Assembly: GCA_021234155.1 (NCBI GenBank)
Contig: JAJEKV010000566.1
Location: 1 to 64,000 of the forward strand
DNA from: Isoetes taiwanensis
Lineage: Eukaryota > Streptophyta > Lycopodiopsida > Isoetales > Isoetaceae
Reading direction: 5' to 3'
DNA length: 64,000 nt
This document shows positions 36,858 to 46,811 of this stretch, piece after piece (position 1 is the first letter of the stretch; each line of letters begins with the position of its first letter). Made by a program: the position numbers and the translations under genes. The notes below the pieces were generated by a model. The model had not been told where the DNA came from. It saw only the letters and a program-made list of their open reading frames with translations, and did not search any database.

Positions 36858-37060
36858 TCGCTACAAAAAACGCCCTCCAGCCGCTTAGAACCAAAAAACT
36901 AAAGCGGCGAAAAGCCTACTGTTTTTTCGATAAAAGTTCGAGGGCATGAACGAACCGTCGTGAGGTCGCTTTTAACGACGTGCAATAGTCGTTAAAGCAC
37001 GCGTCATAACGTTTTATCTTTGTGTTAAACGACGCGTGCCCTTTTTTATTAAGTTATAAT
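36858..37060 (+). mobile_element. Second CACTA-like end (tentative)
   Basis: CGCTACAAAAAACGCC near 36,858 resembles the CACTACAAAAA terminus with one changed base. It is followed by repeats of GCTTTTAACGACG / GTCGTTAAAGC (about 36,968, 36,990 and 37,028), different from those at 14.3 kb. AT-rich DNA follows. If real, the element runs rightward into the Argonaute fragment. No matching right end was found. Confidence 0.4.
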
Positions 37061-37124
37061 TATAAGTTATTATTATAATTATAATAATAACGATTAGGGT
37101 GCACTTGAGGTTCAATCATTTACA

Positions 37125-37620
37125 ATTGCAATTGATGGTGAATTTGGCGAGAATGGGGGCTCCATGTGACACATCCATTCCAAAGATTATAGTTGGCTCC
37201 TCGGAGACCTTTGGAAGACCAAAAATTTAAATTCCATCGATAACATCGTATGATATATCCTCCACACTCTGATTTCGTGAAAAGTAAGTCTTCCAGTTCA
37301 ATGAACAGGAGCCATTATGGGGTACCACAGTGAGTTACCTTGGCATTAATTTTCAAAGCCACATTCATAATTGCTGGCTCAAGATCATTTATATTTAATA
37401 TAGGGAGGAACTATACCTTGAATTAACAACTCAACGTCCCATAAAAGTCGGTTTGTTAAACGTACGCAAAACATCTCTCGGGCATAAGTATGCATTGCAT
37501 CTTCCTTGGCCTTAAACTACATATAAAAAGGAATCAAACCATTACACAAAGATAGAGATCCGGTTTTTCCGAGGTAGAATGCATAGAATAAACTCGGGTG
37601 GCTCTTTTAAGTGAGATTTT
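37125..37620 (-). pseudogene. Argonaute (AGO4-clade) PIWI-domain fragment
   Basis: On the minus strand, KEPPEFILCILPRKN (37,570-37,605) matches the start of the Mid-PIWI region of plant Argonautes (usually 'PPQF.LCiLPErKN'). Next come GIVPPYIK and NDLEPAIMNVALKINAK (37,341-37,392, usually 'NDQYLTNVlLKINaK'), ending at a GTAACT donor. After an intron (acceptor near 37,271), EEPTIIFGMDVSHGAP (37,155-37,200) and SPSIAIV (37,118-37,140) follow, ending at a GTAAAT donor. GMDVSHG is the AGO4/6/9-clade form of the motif with the first catalytic Asp (AGO1 types read GADVTHP). The family binds small RNAs and in this clade guides DNA methylation. A stop and missing residues suggest a captured or decayed fragment, but remaining exons could lie beyond long introns. 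Confidence 0.75.
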
Positions 37621-37626
37621 AAAGCA

Positions 37627-37848
37627 TTGAACATCATTGAAACTCGTGAATATCGATGGGGAGGAAATCAACATGATGCTATTGGTAACAATGATACGGA
37701 TAACAAGGAATCAGGTGAGAATGATAGTTGGGGAATTGCATCAAATGGAAATGACGGATGGGGAGGAGGCAACTCAGATGCCAATGATTCTTGGGGTATT
37801 GCTTCCAATGAAACTCACACAAAAGGCAAGATAATAATGGAGCACTAG
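37627..37848 (+). pseudogene. WG/GW-repeat reading frame (Argonaute-hook-like)
   Basis: A 73-residue plus-strand frame is rich in Asn, Gly, Asp and Ser. It contains YRWGG, NDSWGIASN, NDGWGGG and NDSWGIASN again, that is four WG dipeptides in a disordered setting. Such repeats form the Argonaute-binding hook of NRPE1 and of SPT5L/KTF1, which act with AGO4 in RNA-directed DNA methylation. There is no other domain in view, so it may be one exon or a fragment of such a gene. It starts within about ten bases of the Argonaute fragment on the other strand. Confidence 0.5.
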
Positions 37849-37849
37849 T

Positions 37850-38200
37850 TGGCAATGATTACTTATGTATTTTATCTATCCTTCTTTATCTATCCACTTA
37901 GATTTCTCTCCATCCTTGTTTATCTATCCACTTTAATAAACGGACTTTTGTGCACCATTGAGCTTCACTTGCATACTTTCATACTAAATCAAGCTTTTAA
38001 TCACTTGATCATGGTATATAAAAGTGCAAACATATGGCTCACCGTGTTGCTCTTCTGCGCATACAATCTACACAAGGCATGCCCTTCTACAGTCCATGCA
38101 AAGGCTGCAAGAAGAGCTTCTTTGATTTGCCATATTCTCTCGCATGATCACATACAACTTCATATATGGTTGCGGCTCTTCATAGATTCACACGCTAAGG
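37850..38200. other. Non-coding stretch with a short duplication
   Basis: TTTATCTATCCACTT occurs twice about 40 bp apart (near 37,888 and 37,920). The plus-strand frame 37,849-38,241 is hydrophobic at its start, with no motif I know. No gene assigned. Confidence 0.4.
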
Positions 38201-38204
38201 GTTT

Positions 38205-39080
38205 TGGACACGACACGTGGTTCAACGGCGTCTCACCTTGAATTTCGAAGTTCCCGGGGCCTTGGGAGAGGAAATTTGGGCAAGCAACCTCGGGAGGGAT
38301 TTTAGGGTCCGCTACCGTCAACACCCCCCAACTCCACTTCAAGACGGCGCCAAAGGTCGGCCCGGATCGGGACAAGGGAGGGCCTCAAACGTAAACCCCG
38401 GTGGGTTGCGAGGCTCTAGAAAGGGTGATGCTTTTTGGGGGCGAGTCCTGGTCTGTTGCACTTAGGACTGGCAGAAGCAAAGAGCGAGAATCTCGGGAGC
38501 AAAGGAACCGGGCGGAGTTTGGGCCTTTCCTCCCTCCGATGTGGCAAGTAGAAGTCGGGGGCTTTTGCAGCTGGCAAGACATTAAAGTAAATTCGCAATT
38601 AATGCATTGCACGAAAATAAATTCGGTTTTTGCCAGCGGGATCCCTTAATTCATCTCCCACACCGCGGCCCAATTTCGAATTTCTGGAGAAGGTCTAGGT
38701 CAAAGGGTTAGCATTAGAAGCGGTGGGGCAGCCTGGGTGGCAACGAGCATGCACCCTTCCCAAGTCAAACGAGGCCGGGGACCTTGCGGGGGATCCCTCA
38801 CAAGAGGGAGAGTCCAGGACCCAAGAGGCGGGATCCAAAAAGTTCCGAGGCAGCCCTTCCCGGCAAAGGCCCCGGTCTGCGACGCGACCACCCTCCCGAG
38901 CGGTTCCCCTATCCGCACCGTTGGATCCTCCTGATTCGAGGGGCCCTCTTGGGGGAAGGTCCAAAAGATTCCAGATCGGGTCGGAGAACTTGTCAAACCA
39001 AGGGCCCACGATGTCGGCCTTGTAGAAACGGTGTTTTGTCGTTAGGGCCCCACTCCGCTCTACCCGCCCCACTCATGCAT
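38205..39080. other. GC-rich island of unknown nature
   Basis: About 880 bp are much richer in G and C than either side, with sharp edges and open frames on both strands, as expected from composition alone. The part 38,715-38,880 (GATCCAAAAAGTTCCGAGGC then AGCCCTTCCC) resembles 62,340-62,470, so it belongs to a dispersed repeat family. It could be an LTR, the GC-rich end of a transposon or an organelle/contaminant-like insert. I see no terminal repeats. Confidence 0.5.
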
Positions 39081-40869
39081 TATATTAGGTAATCCTAATT
39101 TTACAGCAGCTTTTAGTCGTAAATCCCAGCATCAGACTATGGATTTGCATGTTAATAGTCTTGCAACACTTCTGCTTCTTTTGGTGCCTTCTTTTGGACA
39201 GACATGCCTTCTTTTTTGCTTCTTTCCAGCATCTCATTCAAGATGGGTATTTTCGTATTATTGGAAATTGTCCAAATCTCCAACTGAGATTTTGCACACA
39301 CGATCTGCTTTCCCAACCACATTCCCATTCTAGAATGGAATAGAAAAAGAAGAGCTAAAGAGAGAAAACAACCATTTAGGCTAAGCATGGATAAAGATGG
39401 AGCTGGATCTTTGGACTTCACCACGCCAGGGGCATTTTGACAATACCAAGAAATATAAGGCATTTTCATAATTATTGCAAAATACAAGGGCATTTTTAGA
39501 ATTTTCCCTTTATTTTTCAATAACACATTAGAAAACAATTTGAAAGGGATATTATTTCCTTAAAGAAAAGCTACAAAGCTACATCTACGTATCTAGCTCC
39601 CAAAATTACTGAGAGAACAAATAAAAAGCCAGAATCTTCTTGGTTTTACGAAGCAAATAAAGCTACAATCTTTATGGCTTTTTTCCTACTATATAAAGCG
39701 TAGGATGAACCATGCTCAGATACTTCTGTTGATTGATGGAGATCATATAAGATGTTTGAACTTGCCAATTGAACTATTTACTTGACATTAAAAGTTTGCC
39801 TTCATACAAGTGTGAGTTGCAATGTCCATTACAATCACCTAGTTTCTTCTACTTCGGTTTCACAAGTCTCGTTTCTTGTCAAAAACTCAGCTTATTTTAA
39901 AAAATTATTTATCTGTATTAATAAAGGAACAAATAACAAGGAGGCCATACTCTGAAGAAAAGCATAGGAAAGCAACTCAATATTGAAAATCAATGGCAGA
40001 CCGGGGATGCCTAACCAAAAAGTGGCATAAGTGATAATCATGCCTCTTGCTTCTACTAAAACACTTGTAATGCATGAGCAACTGAAATTTCAATTAGGCA
40101 CCCTTCCCACAGGTCCCATGGGCCTTAAGATATTTATCTGCATTTCTACCAAAACCGTTTCACATACCAGTTGATACCAAAGAAGAGAGCAATTGAGCTG
40201 GAATTTGACTTTACACACTATCTCAGCTCTTATCATGTACTTGCTTTCCATGGGGCTGTTGATATCTAAGTCCAGATGTGTGAACCTACCTCAATATGGA
40301 ATACTTTCATGTTTGTAAGTCGATCTTGACAAGATAGAAATGCCTTTATGAGAGTTGTGGAGTTACTTTGTGTAACTGACTTATCGCTTATAGGACCTAT
40401 TATTCTATCATATATAGGACTGCATTACCAAGCTGGATACCATGAAATCTAATGATTTTTAGTGACATTGTTCTGAATATGTCTCAAGGATGGATTTACT
40501 GAGAAGCTGGATGTATCGTAGGTGCCCAGTTACTCCATTGTATATATCAGGCTATCAGGTGTAGATATGGTTGTTGTGTAGCACAGGACTAATTTTCCTT
40601 CCAAAACGACTCTGTCTCTCTTTGCAATATGCAAGTGTCAGCACCTGGTTATATAACGTCTCATATTTTGTCTTGGCCTGCCTTTGATAGATTAAATTTT
40701 AGCAGACATTTTGAATATGGGGAAGGTTATAGCAAGCTTCGGAGGCTAAAAGGACTATCCCTTTTTCCGCATAGATCGCCTTGGTAGAGTGACAAATAGC
40801 TCGAGAGATAGACATTGCCACAGGGACAAAAATTTTGCAAAACATAGATTGAGTTTGGGATTATCTTAG
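39081..40869. other. AT-rich intergenic DNA, left flank of element C
   Basis: No gene, long repeat or RNA gene recognised. Frames such as 39,152-39,538 (minus) carry no motif. After removing element C this sequence joins 57,537 onward, which marks the old target locus. Confidence 0.5.
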
Positions 40870-40874
40870 TCAGT
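40870..40874. other. Target-site duplication TCAGT (left)
   Basis: TCAGT directly precedes the 5' LTR and is repeated exactly at 57,532-57,536 after the 3' LTR. Five bases is the normal size for LTR retrotransposons. Confidence 0.95.
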
Positions 40875-41213
40875 TGTTGGGGTGGTCACCCCTCACCATA
40901 CTCGTCACCACTCACCACACTAACCAAACTCACCACTATTGAGGTGGTATAGGAGATTGTATACCGTATATGGAGGGATATACGCACATGCACGCATGCA
41001 GGATATTTGCACATATGCATTATGGAGGGGGGATCATCATCACTGTGTTATCTGAGCAGAGAGGGTAGAACAGAGAGACGGTGTATTGAGAGAGATTGTA
41101 TTTTGCTTGATCTAGCTATGGAGATGGTGTTGTGCATTGCCTTGATTTGATAGATTGAGCTTGGATTGTTGGTTTTTCATCCTTCTTGCAAGGTTAGAGT
41201 TCATGCTCTAACA
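40875..41213 (+). repeat. 5' LTR of element C
   Basis: 339 bp, TG...CA ends. The first 70 bp are CACCAC/TCACCA-rich. About 92% identical by eye to the 3' LTR, with most differences grouped in two short patches (near 40,995-41,020 and 41,050-41,070). Confidence 0.95.
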
Positions 41214-41235
41214 ATTTGGCGACCACGGTGCTCGA
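41214..41235 (+). other. Primer-binding site of element C
   Basis: Directly after the LTR the sequence reads ATTTGGCGACCACGGTGCTC. The TGGCGAC start is the usual pattern complementary to a tRNA 3' end with CCA (TGGCG...). It is not the methionine-type TGGTATCAGAGC. I cannot say which tRNA fits. Confidence 0.55.
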
Positions 41236-41664
41236 TAGACCATTGATTGGCAAGAATTTCCATTGGAAAAGGAGTTGTTACCATTTGTATTGGTGATCGT
41301 CGGTAAAGAACGACACCATTGAGAAAGGAGCAATTCCTTATGTGAAGGGGATTTTGCCGTAATTGTTTTCTGAGGCACAATTTGACAAGGGGAGCATAGT
41401 TTTATGCCCAAGAGAAGTAAGAAGGATATCCCACCAAGCTCCATCGTAACAAGAAGGGGACCAGCGAGTCAATCTTTGGGCTCAAAATTGCATCAAGATT
41501 CAATTTCGTTTTCAGATTTGGGAGCGTGATCTGGGGTCTAATTCTCGTGATCCATGAGGTTTTGATTCCATTTACCGATCTAGAAGGTAATCCAATTTCG
41601 TTTTCAAATTGAAGGAGATTCAATTTCGTTTTCCAATTTCAAGAAACCCAAGAAGAGGCGAGAG
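41236..41664 (+). other. Leader of element C with a triplicated short motif
   Basis: Untranslated leader between the PBS and gag. ATTCAATTTCGTTTTC (or ATCCAATTTCGTTTTC) occurs three times, near 41,496, 41,589 and 41,620. No coding frame. Possibly part of the packaging or dimerisation region, which is only a guess. Confidence 0.5.
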
Positions 41665-42098
41665 ATGATCAGTATTACTACCTATGGTATGGGGTTTTCG
41701 GACAATGGGATTCCAAAGTTTGATGATCTGGTGGATCGGGATCCTTTGAAGTATATGAAGTTTGAGAGTTATTGCCGGCAATGTAAGTTACCTACATTGC
41801 TGATTACTTGCTTTGGTTTCATAGTTCTTTGCAAGATTCGATTGGAGGAATGGGCACAAACCCAGCCGGATACCATGACATATCGGGAATTAAAGGAAGC
41901 ATTCATTGCTAATTATCTGTAAGGATAAGACTATGGAAAGGTGGACCAATTTTACACAAAAGAAAGATGAATCTTAGAGAGTATAATCAGAGGTACATTG
42001 GGGTTCTCAAAGCCGTGGTTCATTGGAAGATTGTAAGGAACGATGAAATGGATATTCAATGGTATGTAAGGGGGCTGAAATGAGCTATTGCTCATAAG
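41665..42098 (+). pseudogene. Gag N-terminal part of element C
   Basis: The frame 41,665-41,922 starts MISITTYGMGFSDNGIPKFD and contains KYMKFESYCRQCKLP, WAQTQPDTMTYRELKEAF and IANYL. This is the usual capsid-like pattern of plant gypsy gag, in which a 'W..L...F...Y' segment ends the domain. A stop and shifts at 41,923-42,098 separate it from the next frame, with which it was surely once continuous. Gag forms the particle that packages the RNA. Confidence 0.7.
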
Positions 42099-43430
42099 GT
42101 GAAGGCTAAACAGCCTACAACATTGCTAGAGGCACAAAATTATGCTCTCAAGGCTGAACATAAGCCGGGATACATTTTTAAAGTTGCTGCTCTAGAGTAT
42201 AAAACAGAGGATATTGCAGCCAAGATTTCTAAGCTTACAATTGGTGAGAAGCAAAGGGAGGTGCAGTTTATTACTTGTGAGTATTGTGGGTCTATTGGAC
42301 ATTCTGATACTATATGTAGATTGCTGAAATTCTGCTCAAGATGCCAAATAAAAGGTCATAATGATCAAGAATGTAGGGAGAAGAGATTCTTTGAGAGGGC
42401 CAATCCGGTATTTGCTGTTATGCAACAAGCACTTCCTATTCAACCAATGCAAGCAGCACCCATCATGCCACAAGTGCCAATGATGCCACAAGCTCCAATT
42501 GCCCAACAAGCTTCAATCAATTCCACACAAATGGTGCAGCCAAAACAGGGATGGACTCATTTGTATTGCAAGTTGTGTGATAAATTCAAGCATGATGAGA
42601 GTACTTGTTGGAAAATCCATGGGAAACCAGAATGGGCAACCAATAAATATCCACCAAGGCAGCAGGTGTTTGAATCAGTACCTCTTCCTAATAATGATGT
42701 TCGCATTCAAGATGCAAAGTACATTGATAATCCTCAAGTTAAGGCTCTTATTGAGGAGCTTAAGAAGAAAGAGAAGGCAAAATCAGTAGTAAATTGTGGA
42801 TTTGTTGAGGTGAATGCTCCATTTCAGCAAGAAGAAGAGATTGGAGAAGTAAATGCGGTTACAAGATCACAAAAGGTGGTTCAAGAACCAAGAGTAGTGC
42901 CAATTGCGGAGAAGACTAAGACCTCTTTTTCAAAAGCTTTGAAGGAACAAGCTTTGACAGTGTCAGCACCTAAGAAGGTGCAATTCAATGTGCTGCCCAC
43001 AGAACAGTTTCAGTCTATAGCAGAAAATCAGCCCATAGTGATGCCTCCTATGGTGGATGAGGCAATTCAAAATGAAGATGATGTGATCAGCCAAGTTTTG
43101 GCCATTAAAATCACACTTACTCTTGAGCAATTGATGCATTATTCTCCCAATTTGTTGCAAGAGTTAGGAGGAAGAACAAAATCAGAAATTTCAGTCCAAC
43201 AAATCATCTCAAATGATACCAATAAGAGTAGAATGGAGCCACCAGCCCAGCAATCCAAGGATCCAGGGCCATTTCTTTGTGATGTGAGTATTAATGGATA
43301 TTTAATCAAAGACGCCAACATAGATACCGGCAGCGAAGTGAATGTAATGCCTTACCATATAATGCTTCAAGTTGGATTGAAAATGATGGAACCGACAACT
43401 ATGATGCTCAAAGCATTCAAGGTAAAATGA
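42099..43430 (+). CDS. Gag zinc-knuckle region and protease start (443 residues)
   Basis: The longest coherent frame of the window. Residues ~60-75 (CEYCGSIGHSDTIC), ~82-97 (CSRCQIKGHNDQEC) and ~159-173 (CKLCDKFKHDESTC) are three CX2CX4HX4C zinc knuckles that bind nucleic acid. A Pro/Met/Gln-rich linker lies between the second and third. The end has DVSINGYLIKDANIDTGSEV, with DTGS as the active site of the retroviral-type aspartic protease. The first ATG is arbitrary, because similarity continues upstream in another frame. A premature stop ends it within the protease; protease sequence goes on to about 43,595 in another frame. Confidence 0.85.
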   Translation: MKAKQPTTLLEAQNYALKAEHKPGYIFKVAALEYKTEDIAAKISKLTIGEKQREVQFITCEYCGSIGHSDTICRLLKFCSRCQIKGHNDQECREKRFFERANPVFAVMQQALPIQPMQAAPIMPQVPMMPQAPIAQQASINSTQMVQPKQGWTHLYCKLCDKFKHDESTCWKIHGKPEWATNKYPPRQQVFESVPLPNNDVRIQDAKYIDNPQVKALIEELKKKEKAKSVVNCGFVEVNAPFQQEEEIGEVNAVTRSQKVVQEPRVVPIAEKTKTSFSKALKEQALTVSAPKKVQFNVLPTEQFQSIAENQPIVMPPMVDEAIQNEDDVISQVLAIKITLTLEQLMHYSPNLLQELGGRTKSEISVQQIISNDTNKSRMEPPAQQSKDPGPFLCDVSINGYLIKDANIDTGSEVNVMPYHIMLQVGLKMMEPTTMMLKAFKVK

Positions 43431-43600
43431 AGGTACAACCTATGGGAGTCATAAGAAATGTCTTATGCAAGGTCTATGAGGTGGAAGCAATCTTGGATTT
43501 CATGGTTTTGAAATTTCCAGAGAGTGTGCATGCTGAAACTTATACTTTGTTGCTGAGTCCTACATGGTTAGATGCCGTACAAGCTGAGACTTCATAGAGG
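43431..43600 (+). pseudogene. Protease C-terminal part of element C
   Basis: Directly after the stop the sequence reads MKVQPMGVIRNVLCKVYEVE and then DFMVLKFPES. It continues to a LLLSPTWLDAVQAE-type stretch, matching the flap and C-terminal part of a gypsy protease ('G.i.nv...v......F.v+' and 'iLG+pWL'). A stop follows at about 43,597. Confidence 0.65.
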
Positions 43601-43609
43601 AAGCGCAAA

Positions 43610-44450
43610 ATGAACATCTTTCAAGGAGAACACAAGGTTACTATAGATCATCCTCTGAAATCAGCAAAAGTTACCTTTCTTTGCAATCCTTCTTTGAGCA
43701 GCCCGCAGTTAGAAATCAGCAAAGAGAATGCTATGGTGTCAGGGCAGCAAGGTCTTAGTTGTTTTCATGTCTTGGAAGTGGGTGACAAGGAAGATAAGAC
43801 TTTGTACAAGTGGTTAAAAGGTACCCAAATTTTAGAAATATGTCATTTACAGCAGCAAGTTGCAGATAAGTATATCCAAAGACTTGAAAGTATTGGTGAA
43901 GATGAGTTACAAGAGACTCTTGTAAACATGCAGGAGGAGTCCATTCAAAGACCCATTGGTGAGACTTTATTTCATCAAGGTATTGATCAAGATCAAGTAG
44001 AGATGTTGATTTTGACATCAAGCATGGATGGAATAAACAGAAATCAGCCCACTATGGAAGGACAAATGTATTTTGATGGTGCATTCTCTAAACTCAAGAA
44101 TTATGGAGGTGTAGGAGTATTTCTGAGATATGGGCATAAAAAGAAGATTGTTACATTGAGTATGCCATGCACTAGTAATAATGAGGTTGAATATCATGCA
44201 CGTATTCAAGGGATGATTGTTTAACTATTTTTGGAGACTCTTTGTTGGTGTGTCAACAACTTATGGATCAATTTCAGGTTTTAAGTGCTAATTTGAGAAG
44301 CTTACATCAACAAGCCATGGATTTGAAGGCGTATTTTCAGCAGTGCATTGTGGTACATGTTCCAAGAGAACAAAACAGTGTGGCGGATGCTTTAGCACAA
44401 TCGGCAATGGTGCAAGCAGCTTGGTGGCATCGCGCATGCGGAGGATGAGG
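43610..44450 (+). pseudogene. Extra RNase H-like domain (aRNH type) of element C
   Basis: The frame 43,610-44,224 (204 residues) opens with a variable linker. At residues ~153-200 it has MYFDGAFSKLKNYGGVGVFL and SNNEVEYHARIQGM, the beta-hairpin and helix of RNase H with the first Asp and Glu. After a frameshift, FGDSLLVCQQL (44,230-44,262) and HVPREQNSVADALAQSA (44,360-44,412) supply the later Asp residues. This resembles the additional 'archaeal-type' RNase H of plant Tat retrotransposons. It lies before the RT, whereas the canonical RNase H is found after it at 54,900-55,410. Confidence 0.75.
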
Positions 44451-44466
44451 TAAACCGAGATCAGTC

Positions 44467-44650
44467 CATGTTCACCACAGTCATCACAATCACCACATGC
44501 ACCACATTCATCACAATCATCACATCCACCACATCCATTCTGATCACCACATCATCACACGCACCACATTCATCACACTCACCACATTCACCACAATCAC
44601 CACATTCATCACAGTCATCACATACACCACATTCATCACAGTTACCACAT
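44467..44650 (+). repeat. CACCAC/ATCACA minisatellite inside pol
   Basis: About 20 imperfect copies of a 9-bp CACCACATT / CATCACART motif lie between the extra RNase H and the RT linker. The frame 44,468-44,779 stays open across it and encodes Thr, Ser, His and Pro repeats, then rejoins pol at EELVTIGGDLTHEEERDLIS. Similar CACCAC motifs make up the first 70 bp of the LTR. Confidence 0.85.
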
Positions 44651-44762
44651 TCTATCAAGAACAACAATATTTCTCAAGGAAATCAAGAAGAATTGGTTAC
44701 TATTGGAGGCGATCTTACTCATGAGGAGGAACGTGATTTGATATCTTTGTTAAGAGAATTCA

Positions 44763-44765
44763 GGG
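44763..44765. other. Possible 3-bp target copy (GGG), left
   Basis: GGG precedes the left terminal inverted repeat, and GGG (within GGGG) follows the right one at 54,069-54,071. Removing the insert and one copy restores the pol reading frame between LLREF and DVLAKNY, apart from one extra G. The G-run makes the exact length uncertain (3-4 bp). Confidence 0.5.
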
Positions 44766-44785
44766 GGGTAAAAGCATGAAAGGGT
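44766..44785 (+). repeat. Left terminal inverted repeat
   Basis: GGGTAAAAGCATGAAAGGGT; it pairs with 54,049-54,068. A TGTACATATACATATGTAC cluster lies about 35 bp inside (near 44,808-44,825). Confidence 0.8.
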
Positions 44786-45529
44786 GTCTATAAATGTAGC
44801 CCTTTTTGTACATATACATATGTACAAAATGCACATTTTGGAATAACCATCATCATGATCCGCTTAGTAACCGCCATGATTAATGGCTATCCACTACTAC
44901 TCAACCCGCGAATTATCTGGATTTTGAAATTCTTTCCCAAATTTTTCTTGGTTTGCCTCTCGTTCACTATCCGCCCCTGCCTTCTCTGCTTGAATTCGAT
45001 CACGAATTCTTCATCTAGCTATGGCCCCAAAACGCCCCTGCAGATGAGTGCTTGCTCATCACCACGCCTCAAGCAAGAAGCATTGCTTCCTAAAGTGGAT
45101 TTTACCTCCAAGGAGTTTACGTTTGGGTTCCGAGGTGATCCAAGCCAAAGACCTCCGTGATAAACATCACGAGGCCACATACCCAACCTAGAGATGGTTA
45201 TGAAGCGAGGTATGGGGTGAAGCTCCAAAAAGCGACGAGGATTCAAGGAAGGGAGAATCCGAGCATGGAAAGATGATTTTTTAAATATTATGAATTGGTT
45301 TATGGCAAAGCAGGTTACAAACCATTATATTTCTACCTATTTTGCGAGCATTTGCTCTTCACTTGAAGGGCGGCTTGTTGATTGGGTGGGCGTGGCTAGG
45401 ACCGCCAAAGATCTTGCCAAAACCCTCATTTGAGGACATTCTGAGAGGACCCTACAGGTAAATCCTCAACTATCAAACAGGACATCGTATTGTGAGAATA
45501 TTAGAGCCACAGGTTATTCTAGATCGGAT
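44786..45529 (+). other. 5' part of the nested element, no clear domain
   Basis: Several short frames are present (44,855-45,160 plus). It contains a Pro/Lys-rich stretch and a conserved-looking run KPSFEDILRGP near 45,420-45,455, perhaps the first exon or exons of the gene that follows. I cannot assign a family. Confidence 0.4.
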
Positions 45530-46214
45530 GTTGACACAATAAAGCGGTTACTTAAGCATGGGCTGGAGGAGAAAACTAACCTATTGAATGAAGTAGAAGC
45601 ATTGGAAGAAAGAAGGAGGGATGCATTGAAGGTCATCGGTAGGATTGAGGGTAGAAAGGATATGCTATCAGAAGTCTGCAGCAGATCTTGAGAAAATAGA
45701 TGAGACAAAACAGAATTTGACAAATTGTCCAGGATCTTTGGAAATCAAGTTATGTTAGGAGTGTTGAAGTACAAGTTGGAAGACTTGGTTATGAGTAGAC
45801 ATGATAAAGAGCGACACTCTTCTAAGCTAGACATTGGTTTTGCGAGGAAGCAACTAAAGAAATTGAAAGGCATGAAATCTCAATTGAACAAGCAAAGGAA
45901 AAACTTAATTGCATTGAATTGGTTCAGCAAAGGCATTCACATATTTTGGATTTCATGGGAGAGCGGGACCTATTGTTACGCACCCGAGGCCCTACCATAG
46001 GAGCTACTTCTATAAGCTTGATTCATCACATTCGGTTCATGTACTGTTGTGGCCAAGGCTTTGGCAAAACCGGGTTTGTTCTTTGCTAGCTCCATGCGAG
46101 AGATGCTTATTGCCTCTTTCTGCTTTGTGTTATCAGTCCATGAAAGGCAATTGCATAAAAGGTTGCATCACAGGATGAGGGCATTTAATTCAGCTTGGTT
46201 TCCCTTTGTGAAAG
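45530..46214 (+). pseudogene. Coiled-coil exon of the nested element's gene
   Basis: Frames broken by two shifts read KRLLKHGLEEKTNLLNEVEA, EERRRDALKVIGRIEGRKDM, then LGVLKYKLEDLVMSRHDKE and LKKLKGMKSQLNKQRKNLI. This is a long charged heptad-like pattern typical of a coiled coil. The segment ends at a good donor (AAAG|GTATGC, 46,214/46,215), and the intron runs to the acceptor TTTTGCAG at 46,811. The intron holds many TGTACAT motifs. Coiled-coil regions upstream of a Ulp1-like domain are common in transposon-borne proteins of plants. Confidence 0.5.
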
Positions 46215-46259
46215 GTATGCATTGCTCTCAACTAATTTTAAACTTATATTTCACTTAAT

Positions 46260-46750
46260 TCATATTTGTTATTGTAATGCATAGTTCTACATGTATGGCT
46301 TTCGATTGCATTGCTATTCCTTGTACATGTATAACTTTTAGTGTACATCGTAGTTGAGGTACATAGGCATATATTTGCTTGTTTATTGATGCTTTTTATT
46401 TTTGAGCTTGGACCGCAGATTGTATCGGTTGTACATGTCTCTAATGGAGTCTACATCTGCAAATAGATGTACATGCATTTATTTTAGAGTGCATCCGTAG
46501 ATGGATTCATAAGTATGTGCATTTTTACATATATGTGCTTTTTTTTGGCATAGATCTACATTCCCTAATTTGGATACAGGTTACATACGGGTACATCGGT
46601 GTACATCCGGGTACACTTTGATGTACCTTTATGTACATTGAGGAACATGTACATGTACATTTGGCTATGGTTAAATGTAGTTACTTACATTTGGTACATT
46701 TTATGTACATGAAATGTACATGCTTTACAGAATATACGGATATTTCTCAT
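46260..46750. repeat. TGTACAT motif cluster 1
   Basis: More than a dozen TGTACAT or GTACAT motifs occur in about 490 bp, densest at 46,580-46,735. It lies in the intron after the coiled-coil exon. Palindromic TGTACA cores suggest binding sites for a dimeric protein, possibly the transposase. Confidence 0.75.
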
Positions 46751-46811
46751 TAGTTCATTTTTCATGTTCTTTTATGTCTATTGAAATTTAGATCATTTGT
46801 TTGTTTTGCAG

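Noticed and set aside
14237-36870. One giant CACTA element from 14,237 to 36,858 enclosing the array
   Set aside because: The sequence at 36,858 has the left-end orientation, not the inverted one, and its subterminal motifs differ.
38217-39092. Many overlapping frames on both strands of the GC-rich island
   Set aside because: High GC content lowers stop frequency; frames overlap in all phases and share no protein features.
44467-44650. CRISPR-like regular repeat
   Set aside because: The copies are directly adjacent 9-bp words without spacers, so this is a minisatellite.
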